Assembly (NCBI RefSeq): GCF_004801885.1 | Contig: NZ_SSSM01000001.1 | Location: 558,001 to 622,000 of the forward strand | DNA from: Naasia lichenicola | GTDB lineage: Bacteria; Actinomycetota; Actinomycetes; Actinomycetales; Microbacteriaceae | DNA: 64,000 bases | Direction: 5' to 3' | Part shown: in pieces, positions 35,958 to 43,284 of the stretch | Position numbering within the stretch: position 1 is the stretch's first letter | Layout: every line of letters begins with the position of its first letter | Notes under the pieces: generated by a model | Told to the model about the DNA's origin: nothing | Seen by the model: only the letters and a program-made list of their open reading frames with translations | The model's database searches: none | Position numbers and translations under genes: made by a program

Positions 35958-36896
35958 CTAGTTCGACTCGCGCTGCTTCTGCTCCTGCGGCTCGTCGAGT
36001 CGCTCGCCCAACCAAGTCTTCACATCGTCGAGGGCTGCGTCCCCCATCGGTGTCGGATGCCCGGTGAAGCCATGTGGGGCGGCGGGGTAGATCCTGAGAT
36101 CCACCTCCACCCCGTAGGCCGCGAGCTGACCGGCCATCGCAAGGTTGTCGCCGAGGAGGATGTCCTCTTCGCCGATGACGATCAAAGCCGTCGGCAGGCC
36201 TGACAGCTTCGCGTAGATCGGAGAGAAATCGGGGTGGGTCCGGTCGGCCAGCGCGCCTGCGTAGGCGTCGAGGAAGTACTCGTCCGCGATCAGACGACCG
36301 CTGGGCGTCTGCCCGCTGAGGTCGTAGGTGCCGAACTGCAGAACCGCTCCGCTGAACGGCGTGAGGCCGCGGTCGCGCAGACGGAGAAGCGTGGTCATGG
36401 CCAGGGTCGAGCCAGCCGAGAAGCCGCCGATGACGAGGCGGGACGTCCCGAAGCGCTCGGCTGCTTGCTCCGTGATCCAGACAGCGGCGGTCTCGCAGTC
36501 GTCAGGCGCCGCACGCCATGGATGCTCGGGTGCGAGCCGGTAGTCGACGCCGATCACCACGATGCCAAGAGCGTCCGCCAGATCGCGGTTCCGGACGTCG
36601 CTCGCCGCGGCGGATCCCACATAGAAGCCGCCACCATGCAGGTTGAGCAGCACGCCTCGCGGTTCGGCGAGCGGCTCGTGGATCCGGATCTCCAGCGAGT
36701 GGTCGCCAGCGTCGATCCACTCCACCCGCGGTCGGGGGTTCGATGAGGCCGGGCGGCTGAGCGAAGCGCGGGTCGCCTGCAGCTCGGTCCAGTCCGCTGG
36801 TCCTCGGCCGGTGCCGCGCTGCTCGTAGAACGCGCGGGTCGGCCCGATGAGTGGCTGCAAGCGCGAGTCGATCAGCTGCGACAAGCCGAGTCTCAT
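35958..36896 (-). CDS. Alpha/beta hydrolase, HSL-type esterase/lipase
   Basis: 312 residues. The hormone-sensitive-lipase family oxyanion motif HGGGF, the nucleophile elbow GFSAGS, an acidic residue in GEEDILL and the histidine in APHGFTGHP make a full catalytic triad. Cytoplasmic carboxylesterase acting on short acyl esters is the likely activity. The stop codon lies 8 bases from the stop of the convergent membrane protein gene. Confidence 0.9.
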   Translation of the reverse strand: MRLGLSQLIDSRLQPLIGPTRAFYEQRGTGRGPADWTELQATRASLSRPASSNPRPRVEWIDAGDHSLEIRIHEPLAEPRGVLLNLHGGGFYVGSAAASDVRNRDLADALGIVVIGVDYRLAPEHPWRAAPDDCETAAVWITEQAAERFGTSRLVIGGFSAGSTLAMTTLLRLRDRGLTPFSGAVLQFGTYDLSGQTPSGRLIADEYFLDAYAGALADRTHPDFSPIYAKLSGLPTALIVIGEEDILLGDNLAMAGQLAAYGVEVDLRIYPAAPHGFTGHPTPMGDAALDDVKTWLGERLDEPQEQKQRESN

Positions 36897-36905
36897 CGCG
36901 CCAGA

Positions 36906-37733
36906 TTAGACGCCTGGCAAGCCCCGATGCTCTGGTCGGGCAGGCGCGACGATGGTCGCGATCCGACCCTTCTCGTCCGGCTCATCGTCCGCGCCGAGGA
37001 TCTGCACCCGGTCCAGTCCGTGACGGTGCCAGATCGATGCGGTCCAGGCGCAGATCACCGCGTCGAACAGGTCCTCGCGATGCTTGTACGGCGCATCGGC
37101 CGTGGGAGAGGGCTCGTCGAGCAGGGTCCGGGTTAGCTCGTGCGATCGCAGGTCGAGCGGCGGGTCCGCCCGTGCGAGCGACCCGAGGCGCCCGATGAGC
37201 TCATCGGCGATGACCGCTCTCGCCGCGCGGCTCGCGTCTGGACGGAGCTTCGGGTCGCGGCCTTTGTAGCGCGGCTTGGCGACGTCGTAGCCGAGCTCCT
37301 CCATGCCGACGATGGTCGTGCTGGGGTAGCACTCGAACATCACACTCTCACCGCGCACATTGCGCCGTAGGCCGTCCGTGTAGCGGAAGCTGTGCGACTC
37401 GAGTCGCTCGCGCAGAGTGACGCCGGCGAGCCAGGCCAGACCGGTGTGACTGGGATAAGCGGAGAAGCCCCAGCGGCCGTAGCGGACGCCGACCTCGCGT
37501 TCGGCTCGCCTCATGGTCTTGGGGGCGTTGTGCACGACGAGCGGTGCGTCCACTGCGATGACGGCACCGGGCGCGGCTCGGGTGGCGATCCAGTCGACGA
37601 CCTCGTCGAGTCCACGCGCCCAGCCTGCGTCGAGCACGGCGCCGAACTCGTCGATCAGCGCGAGACCGGACTCGTTGGCGCGCCTCGTCGCGGTGCCTTC
37701 GGCCCACGCGAGGTCAATGCCGAAGTAGTGCAT
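36906..37733 (-). CDS. DUF429 family protein (predicted RNase H-like fold)
   Basis: 275 residues beginning MHYFGIDLAWAEG, then VIAVDAPLVVHN, YPS-containing FECYPSTTIVGMEELGYD, and a late HREDLFDAVICAWTA. This distribution of acidic residues is the DUF429 pattern, a family predicted to have an RNase H-like nuclease fold. Function unknown. Nine bases separate it from the esterase gene downstream, suggesting cotranscription. Confidence 0.8.
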   Translation of the reverse strand: MHYFGIDLAWAEGTATRRANESGLALIDEFGAVLDAGWARGLDEVVDWIATRAAPGAVIAVDAPLVVHNAPKTMRRAEREVGVRYGRWGFSAYPSHTGLAWLAGVTLRERLESHSFRYTDGLRRNVRGESVMFECYPSTTIVGMEELGYDVAKPRYKGRDPKLRPDASRAARAVIADELIGRLGSLARADPPLDLRSHELTRTLLDEPSPTADAPYKHREDLFDAVICAWTASIWHRHGLDRVQILGADDEPDEKGRIATIVAPARPEHRGLPGV

Positions 37734-37764
37734 CCGCTCAGTTCACACGATCGAGATGGACGAT

Positions 37765-37834
37765 CGCCGCGGGTAAAAGTGGCTCCCCGCTAGGGAACTT
37801 TCACCCGCGGGGAGCCCCTTTCTACCGCGGCGAG
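37765..37834. repeat. Hairpin repeat R2, copy 1
   Basis: About 70 bp, nearly identical to 38999-39068. It starts CGCCGCGGGT and ends TTTCTACCGCGGCGAG. Inside, CCGCGGGTAAAAGT pairs with ACTTTCACCCGCGG with one mismatch, making a long hairpin. It lies upstream of the DUF429 gene. Confidence 0.8.
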
Positions 37835-37850
37835 GAGCGGCGGCGGACTC

Positions 37851-37962
37851 GGCCGGTCTCGAGACGGCGCTGGCGCGCCTCGACCAACGAGGGGTAGGCC
37901 GGTCTCGATGGATCTTCATCCGTTGGTCGAGGAGCGCCGTCTGCCGCGCGTCTCTAGACCGG
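37851..37962. repeat. Inverted pair of F1 palindromic repeats
   Basis: A direct copy at 37851-37891 (GGCCGGTCTCGAGACGGCG to CTCGACCAACGAGG), a partial head at about 37896-37909, and an inverted copy at 37921-37962 (CGTTGGTCGAGGAGCGCCG to CTCTAGACCGG). The inverted copy ends 9 bases from the NERD gene stop. A transcript of the pair could fold into one long stem. Confidence 0.8.
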
Positions 37963-37971
37963 GTGATGAGG

Positions 37972-38772
37972 TCAGTGGATCAGTAAGGAGAACAGCGAGC
38001 TCATCAGTTGTGGCGCGAGGACGATTGATGTCCCGCCGAGTGATGCAAGCAGTGCGCCCGCCCATGCAACGCGGATTGTCCGGGCAGTTCGGATCTCTCT
38101 GTCGAGCGCGTGGAAGTCATCGAGTAGTCCAGCTGGCGCCTCAGCGGACGAGCGCCAGCGTTGCGGATCGCCGAGCACGGCCACGGTCTGAGTCACCTCA
38201 TCCGCGGTGAGAGTCTGCGGCCTGCGCGCGAAGAACTTGAGAAGACCGCGGGCGTGGAGCACCGCCACGCTCGCCGGCTTCTCTTTGACTGTGATCTGCG
38301 TCGGATCGACGAACGCGAGAATCGGGATCACTGAATGATCAAGACCCACGCTGGCGAGCACCTTGCCAACCGCTTTCGCCTCATGCTCTGAATTGCGGAT
38401 GTACGGGTGCTTGAAGCCGCCGACCATCACTGTCGAGCCGGCCACCCAGATGGTTTTCGACGCGTGGTGCTTGGTGTTGATGACGAAGACGCCCGCCGGA
38501 CCGATCACGAGGTGATCGATATCCGACTCCTTCGTTCCGACCGGCAGCGAGTGCAGGACGGTCCACCCTTGCGGCAGCTGATCGAGGATGCGGCCTACAG
38601 CGAGCTCGCCGCGAGCCCCGATGTACCACGGCGTGGCGTCGTCTCCGAGAGGGCGGACGCCGAAGAAGCGAGCGACCGGGCCACGCGGTGGACGTGTCGA
38701 ATGAACGGCGAACAGCTGCTCGATCACCGATTGACCCGCGAAACGAGCGGACACGGGCGTAGTCGTCGACAT
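37972..38772 (-). CDS. NERD (nuclease-related) domain membrane-anchored protein
   Basis: 266 residues from the ATG at 38772. The NERD domain occupies about residues 50-160: GARGELAVGRIL, VLHSLPVGTKESDIDHLVIG and GVFVINTKHH, the last with the acidic-hydrophobic pattern of the restriction-endonuclease-like core. One or two hydrophobic segments end the protein (VAWAGALLASLGGTSIVLAP). The biochemical role is unproven; the fold suggests DNA processing. The frame is open far upstream but that part is antisense to or outside real genes. Confidence 0.85.
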   Translation of the reverse strand: MSTTTPVSARFAGQSVIEQLFAVHSTRPPRGPVARFFGVRPLGDDATPWYIGARGELAVGRILDQLPQGWTVLHSLPVGTKESDIDHLVIGPAGVFVINTKHHASKTIWVAGSTVMVGGFKHPYIRNSEHEAKAVGKVLASVGLDHSVIPILAFVDPTQITVKEKPASVAVLHARGLLKFFARRPQTLTADEVTQTVAVLGDPQRWRSSAEAPAGLLDDFHALDREIRTARTIRVAWAGALLASLGGTSIVLAPQLMSSLFSLLIH

Positions 38773-38872
38773 CGAACCTCCCCAGGGCGATGGGTTCACC
38801 GTAGCCAGCTGGGCGTCGCGTGAGGCACTCCCAAAACGGGGCGGGGAAGGCCGGACGGCAGTGTTGTAGTGC

Positions 38873-38965
38873 GGCCGGTCTCGAGACGGCGCTGGCGCGC
38901 CTCCTCGACCAACGGAATTTAGGCCGGTCTCGAGACGGCGCTGGCGCGCCTCCTCGACCAACGAG
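38873..38965. repeat. Two direct copies of F1 palindromic repeat
   Basis: Copies at 38873-38915 and 38922-38965 are almost identical to each other: GGCCGGTCTCGAGACGGCGC, GCGCC, CTCCTCGACCAACG. They fill part of the 317-bp gap 38773-39089, which otherwise holds only R2 copy 2 and no gene. Confidence 0.85.
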
Positions 38966-38998
38966 CTGCGCGAGCCTCGACTTCGTTCACCGGGAGCT

Positions 38999-39068
38999 CG
39001 CCGCGGGTGAAAGTGGGTCACCGCTAGGGGAATTTCACCCGCGGGGAGACGCTTTCTACCGCGGCGAG
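38999..39068. repeat. Hairpin repeat R2, copy 2
   Basis: Near-identical to 37765-37834. CCGCGGGTGAAA pairs perfectly with TTTCACCCGCGG. It lies 21 bases beyond the stop of the alpha/beta hydrolase gene on the minus strand, where it could act as a transcript end. Confidence 0.8.
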
Positions 39069-39089
39069 AACCGGAAGCCGCGGTTCGGA

Positions 39090-39932
39090 TCAGTGCGGAG
39101 CCAGGGCCAGGTCTGCGCCGGCCTTGATCTCCGTCGCGTGGGAGTCGAGCCAGTCGAGGACGTCCGTCGCGATGTCCTTCCAGCCCGCATCCATCGTGAG
39201 GGAGTGGCCGCGGCCCTCGAACTCGTGGAAGTCGGTGAGCGCCGAGGTGTGCTTGCGGTACAGCTCGTACGCCTCCTTCGTCACGACCAGCGGGACGGTG
39301 TGGTCCACCGAGCCCGAGGTGAGCAGGAGGGGTCCGCGGATCGCCAGGTGAGTGTCGACCGCGGCGGGGGAGTTGCGGGAGAAGTTGGCACCCGCATCCT
39401 CGAACAGCGGCAGACCCGGGCCAGGGATCGTCCACGCGGCGTGCAGGGCGTTCGACTCCTCCTCGCTGAGCGCGTTGCCGAAGCTGTACTTGAACTGCTT
39501 CGCCGTCAGCGCGACCGTTCCCTTCTTGTGCGCCGGATTGCCGAGAACCGGCAGGCCCGACTTGAGTTGCGAGAACGGCAGGTGCTTGATGCCCTTGATC
39601 GGCGCCGGATCGATGGCAACGGCCGCCGCCGCATAGCCATGGGCGAGCAGCTCCTGGGCGATGAGCCCACCGAAGGAGTGGCCGACGACGATCGGCTTGA
39701 CCGGCATCGCCTCGATCAGGCCGGCATAGTGCTCGCAGATCGCCTGGATCCCGACGTTGTTCAGAGCGTCCGGGTTCTCGCGGGTGCCCTCGACGGTGTC
39801 GGCGTCGCCCGGCCAGCCCGGCGCGGTCGCGCTGTAGCCGTGCTCGGCGAAGAGGTCGATCCAGTCTTTCCACGCGGCGGAATGGATCCAGAGGCCGTGG
39901 ATGAAGACGACCGGGATGTCGGAGGTTGCCAT
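39090..39932 (-). CDS. Alpha/beta fold hydrolase
   Basis: 280 residues from the ATG at 39932, preceded by AAGGAGA. The N-terminal IPVVFIHGLWIHSAAWKDW holds the oxyanion loop, GHSFGG the nucleophile serine, and GHSLTMDAGW the likely catalytic histidine. Resembles non-heme peroxidase/lipase-like alpha/beta hydrolases. The frame is open upstream to 40073, but that part is made of F1 repeat sequence and is not needed. Lies 156 bp downstream of an SDR gene on the same strand. Confidence 0.88.
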   Translation of the reverse strand: MATSDIPVVFIHGLWIHSAAWKDWIDLFAEHGYSATAPGWPGDADTVEGTRENPDALNNVGIQAICEHYAGLIEAMPVKPIVVGHSFGGLIAQELLAHGYAAAAVAIDPAPIKGIKHLPFSQLKSGLPVLGNPAHKKGTVALTAKQFKYSFGNALSEEESNALHAAWTIPGPGLPLFEDAGANFSRNSPAAVDTHLAIRGPLLLTSGSVDHTVPLVVTKEAYELYRKHTSALTDFHEFEGRGHSLTMDAGWKDIATDVLDWLDSHATEIKAGADLALAPH

Positions 39933-39999
39933 TGTGTGTCTCCTTGTTGTGGGGGTTCGGGGGTGGGGCGGGTGGAGTTCTTGGGGGATGGACCAGTTC

Positions 40000-40077
40000 G
40001 GCCGGTCTCGAGACGGGCGCGGGGCGCCCTCCTCGACCAACGAGATTGCAGGGGCGGGCGCCTCCTCGACCAACGGA
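40000..40077. repeat. F1 palindromic repeat plus half copy
   Basis: A full copy at 40000-40044 and a 5'-truncated copy at 40051-40077 that keeps only the GCGCCTCCTCGACCAACGG end. Both lie in the gap between the SDR and the alpha/beta hydrolase gene. Confidence 0.8.
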
Positions 40078-40088
40078 GAAGCGGCGGA

Positions 40089-40883
40089 TCAGAGGGTCTT
40101 GATGAGACCGCCGTCGATGAGGAAGTCGGCGCCCGTCACGTTGCCGGCGCGACTGCTGGCGAGCAGGAGGACCAGGTCGGCGACCTCGCCCGGCTGGGTG
40201 AATCTGCCCGTCGAGAAGCCGCCCTGCGACTCGACGACCCGCGCCTTGGCGGTCTCGAAGTCGACGCCCATCGCCTTAGCCGCGGTCGCTGCGACACCGT
40301 CCTTGCCGAGCCAGAGATCCGTGGCGACCGGGCCGGGGCTGATGCTGTTGACGCGGATGTTCTGCGCCCCGTACTCCTTGGACAGCGACTTGTTGAGGTT
40401 CCAGAGCGCGCCCTTGGCGGCGCTGTAGTCGATCACCGGCGGATCAGGCAGGAAGGCATTGACCGAGCCGATGGTCACGATGTTGCCGCCGCCGCGCGCG
40501 AGCATCAGCGGGATCGCGGCTCTCGCCGAACGCAGCGCCGCCATGAAGCTGAGATTGAAGGTGGCGGCCCACTGCTCGTCCGTGATGGAGAGGAAGCCGT
40601 CGGGGCGGATGGTGACCGCTCCGACGTTGTTCACCAGGACGTCCAGGCCGCCGAACTCGCTCGACGTGGCGACCAGTTCGGCCGGACCCGCGGGATCGGA
40701 CAGGTCGACGAGAACGGAGCGGAGCCGCCCGCCCTCGGCCAGCTCGTCCAGGTCATTAGAGCCGGAGCGCGAGCCCGCGACGACGTAGGCGCCCTCATCG
40801 ATCAGGCCGCGCACGACCGCCAGTCCGATGCCCTTGCTCGCGCCCGTGACGACGGCGACCTTGTCCCGTAACCCCAGATCCAT
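40089..40883 (-). CDS. Short-chain dehydrogenase/reductase (SDR)
   Basis: 264 residues with an intact set of SDR residues: TGASKGIG, VNNVGA, serine in VTIGSVNAF, YSAAK and the C-terminal FLIDGG. It is divergent from an MmyB-type regulator gene, the common arrangement in which the regulator controls the adjacent SDR. It is also a clear paralogue of the inactive-looking SDR at 49458-50246. Confidence 0.93.
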   Translation of the reverse strand: MDLGLRDKVAVVTGASKGIGLAVVRGLIDEGAYVVAGSRSGSNDLDELAEGGRLRSVLVDLSDPAGPAELVATSSEFGGLDVLVNNVGAVTIRPDGFLSITDEQWAATFNLSFMAALRSARAAIPLMLARGGGNIVTIGSVNAFLPDPPVIDYSAAKGALWNLNKSLSKEYGAQNIRVNSISPGPVATDLWLGKDGVAATAAKAMGVDFETAKARVVESQGGFSTGRFTQPGEVADLVLLLASSRAGNVTGADFLIDGGLIKTL

Positions 40884-40939
40884 CAGCTGTGCGACTCGGA
40901 CAGGGATGGGTCGTCTGGTGTCATGCCGCTGAATCTAGG

Positions 40940-40977
40940 ACCGGACGGGTCCGGTGAGCGTGGGTGTGCTGCACCCA
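40940..40977. promoter_or_regulatory. Two inverted repeats in the SDR/MmyB-regulator divergent promoter
   Basis: ACCGGAC (40940-40946) and GTCCGGT (40949-40955) form a 7-bp inverted repeat with a 2-base spacer. TGGGTG (40961-40966) and CACCCA (40972-40977) form another with a 5-base spacer. They lie between the divergent genes and are candidate binding sites for the regulator. Confidence 0.45.
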
Positions 40978-41042
40978 GGAAGCCCCCATGACCACGGCAT
41001 CTGGGGCGCATCCCGAGGTTCCCTCGGGTCTACCTTCTACTC

Positions 41043-41840
41043 ATGGACGGAACGCCGCTCGGCGAATACCTGCGCGCACGTCGTGCGCTCGTCCATCCGG
41101 AGGACGTCGGCCTGCCCGTGACCCGTCATCGTCGAGTGGCCGGACTCCGTCGGGACGAGGTCGCCCTCGTCGCGGGAATCAGCGCCGACTACTATCTCCG
41201 GCTCGAGCAGGGCAGAGAGCGGCACCCTTCGCATCAGGTGCTCGGCGCCATCGCCCGGGCGCTGCTGCTCGACGTCGAAGCGTCGGCCTACCTGCAGCGG
41301 ATCGCCCTGCCTGCAGAGGTCTCCGCCGGTCACGGGCGGATAGATGCGGTCTCCGCCCAGCGACTACTCGATCCTTGGGCGCACGCAGCGGCGATCGTGA
41401 TCAATCCGACCCTGGACGTCGTCGCGGCGACAGAGCTGGCGAAGGCCGTGTCGCCCACCGCCTTCGTCGCGGGGGCGAACCTGGTGATCAGCGTCTTCGA
41501 TCCGTCGACCCGAGCGTTCGCGCCCGGCTGGGAGCAGCTCGCGTCGGACACGGTGGCTGCGTTGCGGAGCAGCGGCGATCCGAGCGATCCGCGGCTGTCG
41601 GAACTGGTGTCGTCCTTGAGGGACGACGAGGACTTCCTCCGGCTGTGGGCGCGGCACGATGTGCGCGCGTTCACGTCGGGGACGAACATGCATTACATCG
41701 ACGGCTACGGCTCGATCGAGCTGAAGCGCCAGAACTTCGCGATCCCCGGGTATCCGGGGTACCTGCTCGTCACGAGCTACGGCGAACCCGGCTCGGCGGA
41801 GGAGCGGGCGCTGTCCTCGCTCGCTCGAGTGGACGCCTGA
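41043..41840 (+). CDS. XRE-family regulator with MmyB-like ligand-binding domain
   Basis: 265 residues. The N-terminal Xre helix-turn-helix is LRRDEVALVAGISADYYLRL followed by EQGR. The C-terminal MmyB-type domain is recognised by WAHAAAIVINPTLDVVAATELAK and the late FAIPGYPGYLLVTSYGEPGS. Such regulators usually sit divergent from one SDR or oxidoreductase gene that they repress, as here. Confidence 0.92.
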   Translation: MDGTPLGEYLRARRALVHPEDVGLPVTRHRRVAGLRRDEVALVAGISADYYLRLEQGRERHPSHQVLGAIARALLLDVEASAYLQRIALPAEVSAGHGRIDAVSAQRLLDPWAHAAAIVINPTLDVVAATELAKAVSPTAFVAGANLVISVFDPSTRAFAPGWEQLASDTVAALRSSGDPSDPRLSELVSSLRDDEDFLRLWARHDVRAFTSGTNMHYIDGYGSIELKRQNFAIPGYPGYLLVTSYGEPGSAEERALSSLARVDA

Positions 41841-41850
41841 CCAGCTCTGG

Positions 41851-42129
41851 TCAGCTGGCCAGTCGGAGGCGGTGCACGTAGGGGAGCGGCAGGGTCTCTC
41901 GGTCGGCGTAGACCGCGGACCAGCCGCTGAACGCCTCTTCGTAGCGCGCACGCAGCTGAGGGTCGCCGACGATCGGAGCGCAGCCGGAGGCGGCGTCGTC
42001 GTGGTCGAGCTCGAACGCGTGCCAGACCTGACTGGGCAGGCTGCAGGCGGTCAGGTCGGCGGAGGACCATCCGCACGCGTCGCAGGCGAGGTGGCGCACA
42101 TCATCGTGGGTCCGAAGGGCAAGAGGCAT
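41851..42129 (-). CDS. Small hypothetical protein with CxxC motif
   Basis: 92 residues from the ATG at 42129. HLACDACGW near the N-terminus suggests a small metal-binding knuckle; the rest is hydrophilic (WHAFELDHDDAASG, AYEEAF-like segment, LPLPYVHRL). A TTG at 42138 with GGAGG just ahead is an alternative start. No family recognised. Convergent with the MmyB regulator gene, 10 bases apart. Confidence 0.6.
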   Translation of the reverse strand: MPLALRTHDDVRHLACDACGWSSADLTACSLPSQVWHAFELDHDDAASGCAPIVGDPQLRARYEEAFSGWSAVYADRETLPLPYVHRLRLAS

Positions 42130-42340
42130 GCGAATCAAGATCCTCCGACTTCGCCCGCGGTGCGAGCCCCCGATGGAGGGGATTGCCTGGTCGCGGGTTA
42201 GTTTCGGCTCGGGCTTCGACGCGGGCCGCGGGTGGCTGGTGGGGCCGCCCGAGGCGTTCGTCCGATGGAGCGCGCACGGCGTGCGGCTCAACCGGCGCTG
42301 GGATCCGCCTTGATAGGCTTCCGGAGACGAAGACGGTGTA

Positions 42341-42362
42341 CGCATGTCGACTGACGTATGCG
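42341..42362. promoter_or_regulatory. Candidate GntR operator upstream of its own gene
   Basis: CGCAT (42341-42345) and ATGCG (42358-42362) are inverted around a 12-base centre. The right arm contains ACGTATGC, an 8-mer that recurs at the MFS gene start (49391-49398). Confidence 0.4.
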
Positions 42363-42406
42363 GACGACTCGACGGTCATAGCGTCGATCAGAGAAGCGAG
42401 GCGCAC

Positions 42407-43096
42407 GTGGGTGCCACTGCGGGCCAGTCCAATCTTGCCTACGAGCAGATCAAGCGGGCGATCATCGCCGGCGACCTGACCACGGGACAGGTGATCTCGG
42501 AGAGCCAGCTCGCCGCGCTCTGCAACGTCAGTCGCACGCCGATCCGCGAAGCGGTGCAGCGGCTCGAGATGGAGCAGTTCCTGGTGCGCGGCGAACGCGG
42601 CCTCACCGTTCCCGACCCGACGCCCGGCGACATCTACGAGATCTACGAGACGCGCGGGATCCTCGAGACCGCCAACGCCCGCCTCGCGGCCGAGCGGCGC
42701 ACCAATCTCGACCTCGCGAACATCACCCACCTGACCGCCGACGCCCGCGCCATCACCGACCGGAGCATCGCGGCGATCACTACGGCCAACCTCGAGTTCG
42801 CCCGCGCCATCTGGCGGGCCAGCCACAACCAGTCGCTCGCCGAGACCCTCGAACGACTCGGCACCCCGCACGTGCGTTTCGGCGGGTCGTCCACCCTCTC
42901 GATGCCCGGCCAGTGGGACAAGGTGCTCGCTCACCACTCCGCCATGCTCGACGCGATCGAAGTGCGCGACGCGGACCGGGCTGCCGAACTTGCCTCGGCG
43001 CACATCGCCGACGTCCGCGACGTGCGCATCCGCATGTGGCACGACCGCAACCGAGGCGTCACCGCCGATCTCGGCTCGGTCGCCACTCCCGTCTGA
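42407..43096 (+). CDS. GntR family regulator with FCD domain
   Basis: 229 residues from the GTG at 42407, which fits the usual family start just ahead of AYEQIKRAIIAGDL; an ATG at 42344 in frame is less likely. Winged helix: GQVISESQLAALCNVSRTPIREAVQRLE. The C-terminal FCD effector domain has the metal/ligand residues in the region from YEIYETRGILETANARLAA to HHSAMLDAIE and ASAHIADVR. It faces, across a tandem repeat, the end of the block 3 operon and probably controls it. Confidence 0.9.
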   Translation: MGATAGQSNLAYEQIKRAIIAGDLTTGQVISESQLAALCNVSRTPIREAVQRLEMEQFLVRGERGLTVPDPTPGDIYEIYETRGILETANARLAAERRTNLDLANITHLTADARAITDRSIAAITTANLEFARAIWRASHNQSLAETLERLGTPHVRFGGSSTLSMPGQWDKVLAHHSAMLDAIEVRDADRAAELASAHIADVRDVRIRMWHDRNRGVTADLGSVATPV

Positions 43097-43100
43097 TCGG

Positions 43101-43160
43101 CCGCTCATCCGTCCGCTCATCCGTCCGCTCATCCGTCCGCTCATCCGTCCGCTCATCCGG
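43101..43160. repeat. Five exact or near-exact 12-bp tandem repeats
   Basis: Units of CCGCTCATCCGT at 43101, 43113, 43125 and 43137, and CCGCTCATCCGG at 43149. They begin 4 bases after the GntR stop. Reverse complement reads MSGR codons in one frame but no gene is supported. The stretch lies between convergent genes. Confidence 0.9.
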
Positions 43161-43284
43161 CCGCGCCGCGCGAACGCCGAAGGCGCCCACCCGAGTCGCT
43201 GGCCAGCTGAGGGATAGCGGGCCAGCGGTCTCGGATGGGCGCAGCTCGGGAGTCGGCGTTCCGGAGTCCGTCAGTGCGAGCGGC

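Noticed and set aside
37896-37911. A third full F1 copy between the inverted pair
   Set aside because: Only the GGCCGGTCTCGA head is present; the rest of the element is missing.
38820-40871. Very long open frame on the plus strand opposite the hydrolase and SDR genes
   Set aside because: It is the antisense shadow usual in GC-rich DNA: no family signature, biased composition, and it contains the F1 and R2 repeats.
42101-43156. Minus-strand frame starting with repeated MSGR
   Set aside because: It arises from the 12-bp tandem repeat and runs antisense to the GntR gene, which has clear family motifs.
43101-43160. CRISPR-like array
   Set aside because: Units are directly joined without spacers and only 12 bp long.
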